From NCBI GenBank assembly GCA_900291925.1, contig UWYS01000001.1, forward strand, positions 372,001 through 436,000: a DNA stretch of 64,000 bases. The letters are read 5' to 3'. Position numbers and translations under genes: made by a program. Origin of the DNA: Thecaphora thlaspeos (lineage: Eukaryota; Basidiomycota; Ustilaginomycetes; Urocystidales; Glomosporiaceae). The stretch's first letter is position 1. Every line of letters begins with the position of its first letter. The notes beneath the pieces were generated by a model. That model saw nothing but the letters and a program-made list of their open reading frames with translations. It did not search any database and was not told the origin of the DNA. Positions 10,008 through 20,537 of the stretch are shown one piece after another.

Positions 10008-11230
10008 ACACCCGCTCGCTGCTCGCCACACGTCAAAACGCCAGCATCGCCCCCAACCACCGGCGCATGTTGCAGTGCGCGGTGCTGTATCACAGTCCAC
10101 TCACTACTTGTGTAACGACAACTTGCGTGTACTGTCCGTTCCTCCTGCCCTCTGCCCCCTTCCCCCCCCCTTTGACCTTGCCAGCATCAGATCGGATGAG
10201 ACATCTTGGGCGTGAGTACGGTACAGACTGCATCCACTGCGCCAAAGCCATCTGCGCACCGCTCACCGCGCAGAGTACCTCGTGCCTTGCCCTCGTCTGG
10301 CATCGCCCTGACCAGCTTTCCTGACAACTGCCACCGACGTTCAAGCAAAGTAGTCTAAGAGTGTATGTACAGCAGTAGTCCCGTCGACCCACCCTCTCCT
10401 CCTCCCGCCGACGCACCGTCCTTCCATCTATGGTGCACCCTTCTTCCTCCAGCCGCCGCCCACGTTCGCCCTTGTTCCTCTGGCTCCCCCCACACGTCTC
10501 TCCCTCCTTCTACAGTACTGTCCTGCTGTACTGCACACCCACCAACGGGTCGCCGGTGCTCCGCATAGCCTCCCCCTCTTCACATCCTCAAGCCTCTCAC
10601 ACCCCTCAAAACCTGAAAACCAAGCGGCACAGTTTCATCTGAGCGCGAGCTCCACCCCATCCTCACCCTCAGCCGCCGTTTAGCGTGCGCCGCCTTCGCC
10701 CGAGGGCGTGGGTTGAGGCATGATCTGGCTCAACCTTCGGTCACATAGCAAGCCTAATACCGCAACCCAACGCCGGCCTCCCTGTTGTGCTTCGCGGAGA
10801 GCGTCTCAGATCGAGCTTCCTTTGTCCAATATCTTCGACTCTTGCCTCCTTGTGCCTTGTGCAGCAGCAGGTGGCCGCTTCTGGCTCACGCCTGCACCAT
10901 GCTCCGACGGTACACTTGCCTCCCAGCTAGACGATGTGCAGTGCCCCCACCCGCTCCCATCGACCAGACGCCCTGGCAAGGATACATACATACCAGTCGC
11001 CACGTCCTAGGGGCGGACCGAACCAACCTTTCTCCCCCCCCTCCCCCCCCCACCCACCCCCTTTCCGCCCTTACCACCCACAGCGTCGACCCACCACCTC
11101 CCCGAGCCAACACCCGCAACTTTGACCTGACTACCACCTTCTTACCCACAACGCCCTCCATCTTCTTCCGTCCTTCCATCTTCTCTTTGAAAGGCACAGC
11201 GTCATACCGCCTCGATCGCACATATCACCC

Positions 11231-12483
11231 ATGCCAAGTTCTGCCTATTCCTCCGAGGAGGCTACCTCGCGTCAACGTACGCGCAACGCCCAAGCGCAGG
11301 CCGACCTGCGCGCACGACGAAAGCATTACATCAAAAGCCTAGAAGACACCGTCGCCGCACTTGAGTCGTGCGTGCGTCAACTTCGTCGAAAGAACGACGA
11401 TCTTACTTTTCAGCTTGACGAGCGGAGAAGGTCGAATCACAGCGGCAGCGGCAGCGGCGGTGGAGGTTGGCCGACATCATCTTCAAGCGTCGAACTGATA
11501 GAGGAGAACGCACGTCTTCATCGTCTACTTGCCGAGGTGGGCATGGCAGCTGCCTCGTCGGCGCGACTGGCCAGGGTGGGCAAGGACATACCACACCCTA
11601 CCCTACCATCGAGCGTAGCCATCGATCCCCTCGAAGCGGCGAGACTATGTCACGTCATCGAAGCGGGTTTGACGGCGGGACGCGCCTGCGCGAGTAACGA
11701 CCGAGTCGACACTGACGCGGCTTCCATGACGACGACGAGCGCTCAACGACAGCAGGCGCAAAAGAGGAAGGTGCCACCGCGATGGACAGAGAGTCAGAGT
11801 ATCCAGGCCAAGAGTCGACGCGTATCCGAGGCTCAAGCTTTCGCCTCCGAGACTGGCTTGCAACTCGTCACGACACCTCACGCCTCCATGGACGTCACCG
11901 TCGTCGGCGTCGGCGCTGCTGCCGCTGCCGCTGCAGGGATCCAGACACAAGGACAAGTCGCAGGATCGAGCAGCGTCGTGGGATACATTTCTCACCTCGA
12001 CGTCGTCAGTGCCACTCGAACGGCCTCGCCCTACGCACCGCAGCAGCAGCAGCAGCAGCACGCGACCGAGTCAACCTCCATCGCCACCGACACGCCCCTC
12101 TCTGTCGGATCTGGCGGCGGTGTTAAGAGTTCCTTCTTCCTATCGGATCCGCCAGCACAGCACCAACTCCCACCTCGATCCGTGCAGGAGGCACATGTAC
12201 AGCACGCAAGATGGAGCCACGCTGCGCCCATATCCTCCTCACGACCGACCACCTCATCGGGTTCGACGACGACAAACACGGCAATGTCGCACGACGCCTC
12301 GTGCTGCTCCTCATCAACATCGCTACAAACCTCTCCCCTTCTTCAGGGCTCTCCGAATTTTGTCGCGTCCTGGCAGACGACGACGCATACCGTCCTCTCT
12401 TCACCCTGTACGACTTGGCAGTCGACTCAGAACGTCCTCTCTTGCCCATCGACGTCTCGAATTGTGGACGCTGATTTCCACTC

Positions 12484-12514
<31 letters not shown>

Positions 12515-12802
12515 CATGCGACGGGGTACGTGGTTCAACGTCCGAACCAAACACAAATGGACGAACCTACATCGATCGATATGTCGGTACAGCCTTCGAT
12601 ATTGGGTGTAGAGATGGGCTCTACTGTCAGTGGGATGGAAGAGTCAGCATGGTCTTTCACCTCGCCCCCACCACTACCTCCGACGACGACGAGGTCGAGT
12701 ACGATAGAACGTCGATCGAGCGCAACGACACAGGGACAGGGAGTGATACACTTCCCCCCCTCTTCGTCGACGATACGCTCCCAATCCATGGTCGCTTATT
12801 GA
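11231..12802 (+). CDS. bZIP transcription factor
   Basis: This is an intronless 523-residue nuclear regulator. The basic region RNAQAQADLRARRKHYIKSL has the bZIP invariant N-x7-R (Asn19, Arg27), and leucines at 37, 44, 51 and 58 form a four-heptad zipper. A second short helix follows (SSVELIEENARLHRLL, about residues 93-108). The rest is disordered, with polyalanine (about 235), polyglutamine runs (about 268 and 420) and Ser/Thr-rich stretches typical of fungal activation domains. The basic region NAQAQ differs from the common AP-1 (NRAAQ) and GCN4 forms. DNA target and pathway cannot be inferred. It sits alone after a 2.5 kb gene-poor region, so its regulation may lie there. Confidence 0.85.
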
Positions 12803-13390
12803 CCCCTCCCAGACCCGTTCCATCCTCGCGCCAATGATGCACGGTTGGACGGGATAGATCCTGACCTCCTGTAATGCCTTTCCCCCTCCCCTCGCTTGTA
12901 CTTCTTTGTAATGATTTCATATACCATCGAAGAATGACCTTGTCGTATCGTTCGAGGATAATCGCAGCAGGCCTGATCGTGGATGTTGGTGCATGCGTAT
13001 GATAACCACATCGTACCGTGGACGAAGGGACGTCCTTGATCCTGGCTACCTCAAAGACAGAACGTCTTGTGGCTTCGTCGCGGCAGGTCAAATCGGCATG
13101 ACGTCGGTCATATCGTCCGACACACGTAACGAACTTGAATGTATCCAAGAACAGGCTCAGGTCGTCGTACAAACCAAGGTGAATTCAATCTTGCAACGAT
13201 AAGAGTCTCTTCTTTCATGTGCTCGATGGGAGAAGCTTACTGTAGAGGCAATCAGAAGACCGACCATAAGATAACCTTGTCTCTTCAACCGAGCGAAAGA
13301 TGACCAGCTGTTCCTCTAAGCAAGCTCAAGAGGTAAACAAATCACCCCCCCCCCCTCCCTGCATCCTCCATCGTCTCTGTTCCCACGCCT
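12803..13390. other. intergenic, convergent 3' ends
   Basis: It separates the 3' ends of the bZIP gene (+) and MAK5 (-). An 11-C run occurs at 13345-13355. Nothing else was recognised. Confidence 0.55.
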
Positions 13391-16300
13391 TCATTGTTTC
13401 TTCCTCTTCATCTTCAACACCTCTCTGGCCAACTGCTTAGCTCGTCTTTTCTGTTTGAGCGTCACCGACTTCTTGTCCGTCGTCGTCGTCGTTATCTTTG
13501 TCGTCATCTTTGTCGTCGTCTCCTCCACGTCCGGCGCCGCTGCAATGACCGTGCGCGGGGCGGGTTTCGATTTTGTCTTTTGCTTCTTTGACGCTCCCGG
13601 TCGGCGAGACGAGAGGGTGGACAGGTCGGTTTGCGCCGTGCTTTGGTCTAAACCCAGTACTGTTTCGTGGTCTGTCGTGTCGTCGAAAGAGATCCAAGGA
13701 CGAGAGGATGGAAAAAAAACAAAAAAAAGGGCAAAGGTAGATCCAAAGGTGAATCGTCAGGTTTTGTCTGCCTGCTAAAAAATCCGGAGCGCTGTGGAAA
13801 GGGAGATTCGAGCAACCCAAGCTGACACTGACGTCCATCGCCGACCAACTGACTGGCCAAACTTCCCCTCGTCCCAGCAATATCTGCGGTAGTGATATAC
13901 TTCCTACTCGTCCCCCTTTGTTTCAAGGGTTGCCTCAGCAACATCTCCAACTGTCCCTCTAGATCCTTGACCTGGGCCGAGTAGATCTTGGCCTTGCGTC
14001 CCTTTCCGCTTTCCGCTCCGGCCTTGCCGCCTCCTTCGCCGTCCGAGTCGGTGTCGCCGTTGTGGAAATCCAGCTCGACTTCATTGGCTAGCGTGCGTAG
14101 CCAGCTGTCTTCGTGCGATGCTTTGCTCGTCTTGTGTCGTTTTTGATCCAGCTCTCGCGATAATGCCAAACGCGCTTTCAACGCCGGTAGGAGCGAGTAG
14201 AGGATGGGCAGAGAGAGCGTATCGGGTCCTGTGGGTTCGCGTAGGTAGGCGCAAATAGACAGGGAGAGGAAGGGTCCCGAGGAAGTGATTGTCGAGGGTC
14301 AGCATCGTGGTAGAGAGCACTTACGAGGTCAGGCTGCGACGGGCCGGCAGACTCACTCTTCAGCGTTCGACAGAGACTGGCCCATAGCTTCTTCTCTTTT
14401 GGCTCGATGAGCGCCAGCGCAACACCGGCCCCACCGGCACGGGCGGTACGGCCGCTTCGGTGGACGTACGAATCGGCGCTGCGCGGCAGCTGGTAGTGCA
14501 CCACATGGTCCACGGCAGGGATATCGAGGCCACGCGCCGCTACGTCCGTCGCCAACAGGACCGAGCTCGACCCGCCGAGGTTGGCGTTGTTGGCATCGTG
14601 CGTTGCCGCCGTCATCTTCTGGTTGGCACTGACGGCGCGCGAGAGCTGCGTGGCGCGGAAACGGTCGAGGCTCTTCAGGCGCTGTTTCTGCTGCAGCTGG
14701 CTGTGCAGCGGGAAGACGTTGATGCGCAGGTTGGCCAGGATCGGCTGGAGGCGTCGGATACCATCGATCGAATTGACAAAGACGAGCGTGCGTCCCGGGT
14801 AGCGGAGGAGGAAGTAGTAGAGGTAGAGATCCTTGTCGGTGTGAAGGCACTCGACCTTGGTCTCCACCAGACCCTCGGGCAGCCCTTGACCCGAGGTGAG
14901 GTCGAGGATCGTGGGGCGCTCGTCGCGGAAGTCGATGCGCTCCATGAGCTCGTCGAGCGTGGTAGCCTCAGCCGCCTTGCCCTTGCCGCCGCCGTTGCGA
15001 CGCTTCGTGAACGACTTGGCCGACAGGCGCTTGCGCTTCTGCAAGTTGGTCTGCAGCGCCTTGCTGAGCGTGGCCGAAAAGACAAACGTCTGCATGTTCT
15101 CCGACGGCCGGATGCCCAGGGTAAGGCCGTCATCGTCGCCGCCGTCGTCGGCGGCGAATCCCTCGGCGTCGTCCTCGGGCGCCTCGGCGGCGTCGCGCGA
15201 GACGAGCTTGAGGATGTGCTCCATCTCGGCAAAGTGGCCCACCTCGACCATCCTGTCCGCCTCGTCGAGCACCAGGAACCGCGTCCGCTTGATCCGCGCA
15301 GCGAGGTGGTCGTCGAGCCTCGCCATCTCCCACAGTCGTCCGGGCGTGGCGACGATGATGTCGGCGCCACCGCTGCTGCGGCTGCGACCTTCGAGCATGC
15401 GCCTCTGCTTCTGCTCCGACATGCCTCCGCAGACGACGGCGATGTGGGGACGCTGCGACAGCTTCCGCTTCGAGATGTGGTCGTTCGACGGCGAACGACG
15501 GCAGCTGGCCTTGATGACGTCCGAGAGATGGGTCGCCACCTGAAGCGCCAGCTCGCGCGTCGGCGTGATGATGAGCGCACCGAGAGGGGGCGGAAGGCTG
15601 TCGTCATCGTCCGAATCATCGCCCTCCCTGGCGGTGACTGCGGGCATCGGTATGCTGCCGGGAGCGTTGTGGAAGAGCCGCTGCAGGATGGGCAGGCCGT
15701 ACGCGAGCGTCTTTCCGCTACCGGTCTGTGAGATACCGACGACGTCCTTCTTGACGCCGACCGTGGGCACCTCTCTGCCATCGTCTTTATCGTCGCTGCC
15801 GCTCTCGTCCTCGTCCTCGTCCTCAGAGTCGGAGCCGACGCGCGGGAGACCAAGGGCAGGCGGGAGGGAGCGGGCCTGGATGTTGGTCGGCTTGGCAAAC
15901 TTCATGTTGTAGAGGGCGCGCTTGAGCTCCGGGTGCAACGAGATCGCCGACCAGCCGGGGAGGAGCGACTCATCGAACTCGCCATCGCCATCGTCATCAT
16001 CGTCGGCGTTGTCCTCGTCGTCGTCGAGCGCGAGGCCGGCAGACTGGGCCTTGCTGAAGGCGACCGCGAGGTCATCGTCCTCCATCTCGTCCTCGTTCTC
16101 ATCCTCCTCGGCAAATTCGGAGGTCTCTTGATCATCTTCTCCCTCGATCGCTGCGTCCTGCTCTTCGTCGTTGGAGACCGGATCGTCGTCGCCCGATTCT
16201 AGCTCTTCCTCCTTATCGTCGTTGTTGTCGTCATCGTCGTCCGGGTGGTGCTCTGATGCCACCTCGTCATCCTCGGGCCCAAAGGGGGAGACGTAATCGT

Positions 16301-16832
16301 CCGCCTCATCTGCCTGTTCGACCCTCTTGCGCTTGGTCGCTTTCTTTGACGCGGCAGGCGGTGGCACTGTGAGCTCCTCCTCCTCGTGCTCGTGATCGTC
16401 ATCGTTGCTCTCCTCTTCTTTTGCCTCGACGTCGTGCTGCTCCGTCTGGTTTCGCTTTGCCTTTTTGTTCGCCTTCAGGTTGTCCTCTGTAGCCTTGAAT
16501 CTGATCGTCTTTCCGCCGTCCTTTGTCTTTTGTACTTCTACGTCGACGTCGACGATCTCCTGGAGGCCCATGAAGTCGTCGTCGTCGTCGAAGCTAAAGC
16601 CCTGGAAGAAAATCGAGTCGGTGGTACCTGCTCCACCTGATACCGCTTCTGTGGGGACATGCACGGTGGACCATGCTAGCGACGAGTGGGGGACGTATCT
16701 TGTTGCTGGCTTGTCTGTAGCGGCGGCGGTGGTGGAGGGGCCGGTCTTGGTGGCGCTTCTTTTGGCGGAGCTGTTTGCTCGTCGGTGGTTGAAGACGCGT
16801 TTTGGCTTCCCGTTGCTTGTCTTTGGCGCCAT
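13391..16832 (-). CDS. MAK5: DEAD-box RNA helicase MAK5/DDX24
   Basis: MAK5 is a nucleolar ATP-dependent RNA helicase of 60S ribosomal subunit assembly. Three exons are seen: 14357-16832, 13833-14228 and 13391-13671 (introns 14229-14356 and 13672-13832), giving 1050 residues. The start at 16832 (MAPKTSNGKPK) was chosen over an in-frame upstream ATG because it begins the MAK5 N-terminus. Helicase motifs are in order: FAKPTNIQ (Q motif), QTGSGKT (Lys374), PTRELALQ, ATPGR, LDEADRM (Asp523), FSATL, and HRSGRTARAG near 790. Exon 2 carries the family tail LLRQPLKQRGTSRKYITT, and its join to exon 3 restores GHHETVLGLD, as in relatives. Very acidic inserts fill residues 100-330. It is divergent from the EF-hand gene. 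Confidence 0.93.
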
Positions 16833-17199
16833 CTTGAAGTGTGGATGAGATGGTCTTTGTAATGATGATGGTGGAGAAGGAGGTGGAGGTGGGAGCGATG
16901 GGAGCGAAGGGCGGCCGCAAGCTGAGGCTCTCTCTCTTTCTCTCTTTCTCTCTTTCTCTCTTTCTCTGCTTCTCTTCCAACCCTGCAGCAGCAGGCCCGG
17001 GGCGAGGCGAGGCGAGGCGAAAAGCAAAAATTTCCAGCCTCGGAACGCGGAAGTGGCGCGTCGGCCCTTGGCATTGGAGCATTTCTTGATTCGTATCTTA
17101 TTTGCCTTGGCCCTTCGTGCTGCTTCCTTCCCGCTGCTTCCTTCCCGCGTCTCGTACCACCACCCTTCATCCCTACAACGTCAGCCAACGCACATCGCC
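16833..17199. promoter_or_regulatory. divergent promoter region, MAK5 / EF-hand gene
   Basis: The 367-bp spacer contains a CTCTCTTT-type pyrimidine repeat (16927-16976, plus strand) and a GCGAG tandem (about 17003-17020). Both lie close to the MAK5 start. No specific factor site is claimed. Confidence 0.45.
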
Positions 17200-17885
17200 A
17201 TGTTAGACGTCGAAGAGCAGCTCACCAGCATTCCCAACCCCCCTCCAGTCTCGGAAGAGGAGCGAGCAGAGATCGAACAGCTAAAGGCGCTCCTCATCAA
17301 CAACGAAGGCGATATCACCGACAAGGTAAGCCCCCTCCTGCCCTTAGCCCTCCTCTCCACCAGCGACGCTCCAAAGGCATCTACCGATCCCTCTCTGATC
17401 CATCCGCCGTTCTTGCTTCGCTGTGTCGACAGCTCGAGCTAGCCCTTCTCCGTATCTTCGCCCGCTTCTCTTCGAGCTACCGCCTTTCGCATCCTTCCCT
17501 CTCCGCCCTCGATCCCTCCACCTCTCTCCCCCGACCAAGCAAGCAAGACACCCTAACCGCTTCGGACCTCGACGAATTCGCACTTGCAACAAACGGCTCC
17601 CCCTTCCTGGAAGAGGCGAAAGAGGAGATCCAAGAGTACCTCGACACAGACGACGACGGTAACCTCACCTTTCGAGGTTTCTGCGAGATGTTTCACCTAC
17701 AGAGCGACAATGAACCGCAGGAGACCTGGAAGGATCTCAGCAAGTGTGGTTTTGATGACCAGTTGGTCTTTGTCGGCGTAGAGAAGGACAAACATCACGA
17801 TGAGATAGCGGAGAACAACGAGACACCCAAGGACAACGTGGCAGGCAACAAGGAAGTGGACAAGGAGGCCGAGGAGCGCTCATAG
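17200..17885 (+). CDS. small EF-hand-like acidic protein, function unknown
   Basis: Two exons, 17200-17325 and 17433-17885 (intron 17326-17432, GTAAGC...ACAG, phase 0), encode 192 residues. The central part has one EF-hand-like loop, DTDDDGNLTFRGF, preceded by a helix (EEAKEEIQEYL). Loop position 12, normally Glu or Asp, is Gly, so calcium binding may be weak or lost. A segment downstream reads NEPQETWKDLSKCGF, and the C-terminal 45 residues are mostly charged (K, E, D, N). There is no signal peptide or membrane segment, so a soluble cytosolic or nuclear protein is likely. I recall similar EF-hand/ETWKDL proteins in fungi without a settled role and assign none. Confidence 0.75.
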
Positions 17886-18040
17886 CGTCCCAGACGGACG
17901 CAACATCGACGACCATCCATATACAGTATATACCTTTGCACTGCTCCGGCATCGGACACACAAGCAATGCATCAATTCGCAGCATGCATCCCATTCGTCA
18001 CTAATCACAAGCACGCAGGCAGAACGATACAAGCCTCAAT

Positions 18041-19818
18041 TCATTCCGGACGTCCGGACGTAGCAGCAAAAGACCTGGAACACTGATGGAGATGATGATA
18101 CCTCGACCTCGGGAATGACGCCGTGCTCGTCGAAGTATACAGCGACAGCGGACGGAAGCCCGCCACCGCCGCCGCCGCCGCCGCCGCCGACAACGATTTG
18201 TGCGCATGGTGTGGTCCGTATGGCGAAGGGAGAAGATGATGCCGATGCGCATGGTGAAGGCGGGGTGACCAGTGTGCGTGGCAAAGATGCGGGAAGAGCT
18301 GTCCGGGAGGCGGGAGCAAAGGGCGGTCGGTCTGCGTAGACGTCGTCAAGGGGTCTACTTCTGCGGCGGGTTCTTGCGACTCGGCGCATTCGTGTCGGCA
18401 GCAAGAGTCGGGCGCCCAGTGCTGGTGTCGATGCGGGAGATGACGGTGGCAAGCAAGCGCAGTGGAAACCGGCAGAGCGTTCGACGCAACAGCCGCAGCG
18501 TCAAGGTCCTCGACTTTTCGTTTTCGCGGTGTCGATGCTTCGTCCTCGCGACAGCTCGTCGAGCCCGCACACGCTGGGATCGGACCGCAGCAGGGCGTAT
18601 CCACCAGTGACGACGCCTCCGGCTCGACCTCGACGTCTTTCTCGCAGCAGGTGGGGCTGTGGCTTGCAGTGCAGACCACTTTGTCCGCTGCAGTGAGCTC
18701 GTCTTCTTCAGCAGCCTCGCAGTCGTCGCAGTCGCAACACTCGATGATGCTCTCCTCCGCTCGTGTCGACAGACAGCCGCCCGTCCTCCGGAGCTTTGGA
18801 AGTTTAATGGCCGTACTGCGTAGATTGTCGGATCCCCAATGTAGTCTTCTCTTTATGGGAGCGTGCGAGCACAGCGGTGGCATGATCTCGAGACCGACCT
18901 CGTCCATGGGCTCTTCTGCAGCGTCGTCCTTCGATGTGCAGACATGACGGGGGCTCTGTGGCGGTGTCGAGGGAGTCGAGCTGGAAGTAGACGATCCAAC
19001 CGAGTCCGAGCGCTCCCGGACCTGCTGCTGAGACGTCGTCGATTCGCCAGAGAGTGAACCTCTCCCTGTCGTTGCTTGGAAAGCAGCAATGTCCGACCGG
19101 GATGAGTCCTTCTTCGACATCGACGGACGGTGGAGGTCGTGGTAGTGGGCCTCCATGCTCTGCCCCAGGAGCCTCTCGGCCTCTGTCGCAGAAGGAGGCG
19201 CTGGCTCCACACCGTGCTCGACCTGGCAGCGGCTCGTGAGGTGTTTGATCTCCTTCTGCAGTTCCAGGACGTAGTCTGCCAACAAAGCAGAGGTGGTCCA
19301 ACGGCATGTCCTATGAGTCTCAAGCGTCCGACTCGCTGCAACGCGGCAATTCGCGGCAAGAGGTACTGCCACTCACCGACCGTATGCGAGATGATGCACA
19401 GCTTCTCCAAGACCATGTTGTTCTGCATCTTTTCGAGCATCTCCTCCTTAGCCTTGGCCAGCTTGGTGGCGGCCGATTGCCTCTTTGCCAATGCGGCAGC
19501 CGCAGCGCGCTTGTTGGCTGTGGTGGCTGTGGTGGCGGTAGCGGCAACTGTTTCGACGATGTTGGTGGCACCCTCAAAGCGACGATCAAAGAGATTCTGA
19601 CACTCCCGCTGGCAGGCCGGGACGAGCGACTGGAGCTGGACGAGCTTTTCATTGATCTTTTCGCGGCGTCGTCGTTCGATGACGGAGTGGTCCGTCTTGC
19701 GACGCAGCACGCGAGAGTTTTTTGTCGTGGTGGCGGTAGAGGAAGCGGCGATGGAGGCTGGTGCCGGGACGCTGGGAGCCCCCTTTGCCCCGGCGGTGGC
19801 AGAGGATTTGTTGGTCAT
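18041..19818 (-). CDS. bHLH transcription factor with long loop
   Basis: Two exons, 19377-19818 and 18041-19275 (intron 19276-19376, phase 1), encode 558 residues. The basic region TDHSVIERRRREKINEKL has His44, Glu48 and Arg52, the H-E-R set of class B bHLH proteins that bind CACGTG. Helix 1 ends near residue 66. Helix 2 (MVLEKLCIISHTV-DYVLELQKEIKHL, about 135-160) is split by the intron. Between them lies a loop of roughly 65-70 residues with Ala/Thr-rich and Lys-rich parts, against 5-25 residues in most bHLH proteins. The C-terminal 390 residues look disordered, with Cys/Asp-rich and His-rich patches. The promoter it shares with MRF1 contains CACGTG. Target genes are unknown. Confidence 0.85.
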
Positions 19819-20537
19819 CGTATCGTGTCACTAGTCGATGGAGGGAAGAGAGAGAGATGGTGGCGCAGGGACGGGATGATGTCTTGGTGCGAAGGAGGAG
19901 GGTCTTGAGGCGAGACGAGATGGAATGCAGTGCTCGAAGCTGTGTCCAGAAGGGTAGCTTGTCCTTGATGGGCCGCCGGTTGGCAAGGGATGGCGCGGAG
20001 GGCACCCCGCAGCGGATGGAGCTTTCGCTTGTGGAGAAGGGCGGGCGGCTTGCAGGCATCCTACAGTGTACCTGGTGGACTACGTGTGTACCGCCAAGGT
20101 TGCCGGAGAGAGGTCGACGGTGCACGCGACAGCATCGACCGAGGTTAGGAGCAGCGCCATCCGATGGGCCAAGGCGGGGGGGGGGAGAGGCGGAGGCATG
20201 TTGCGGATGTCGAGCGAGGGGGACGCGATGGTGGTGTGCGTGGCGAGAGGGCGGGCAACCCTGCCGGTGATCAGCCAACACCGGCAGGGTCCTCGCTCGC
20301 AGCTTTGACGCGTATCATCTCCCTGCCTCTGGCGCAGGCGAGTGCGGACCCGAACGCCAGCGTCGCCGTCGCCTTGGGCCGGCTCCCGATTTCCGAGTTT
20401 ATTGTTGAGAAGAATCAAAATCGAGGTCGAGCAGAGGCACGTGACACCGTGGGGAGGTCTGCCTTGTTCGAGCACCTCTCCCTCTCCGACACACACTCGA
20501 CCATCATACATCGACCCCACAGCGACCCGTCGTCAAG
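19819..20537. promoter_or_regulatory. divergent promoter region, bHLH gene / MRF1
   Basis: The 719-bp spacer separates two start codons. It contains CACGTG at 20438-20443, about 95 bases before the MRF1 start, an ACGCGT at 20308-20313 and a G-rich run near 20175. No gene was recognised inside. Confidence 0.5.
20438..20443. promoter_or_regulatory. E-box CACGTG in the MRF1 promoter
   Basis: The palindrome lies in the nonamer GCACGTGAC, which also occurs at 27254-27262 upstream of SPC105. Class B bHLH proteins such as the one encoded next door bind this core; actual use is not shown. Confidence 0.4.

Larger units (their letters stand above)
8774..11230. other. gene-poor region with repeats (2.5 kb)
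   Basis: No gene was recognised. The stretch holds a 27-bp minisatellite (9407-9482), a 105-bp tandem duplication (9798-10007), a 12-G run (9757-9768), C-rich tracts near 11033-11063 and a cluster of GTACAG/CTGTAC palindromes (9198-10531). The last few hundred bases are pyrimidine-rich and probably form the promoter and leader of the bZIP gene. Confidence 0.6.

Noticed and set aside
9621..10115. Open frames of about 160 codons on both strands across the 105-bp duplication
   Set aside because: The duplicated unit is exactly 35 codons, so any open frame is extended by copying. No start context, family or splice support was seen.
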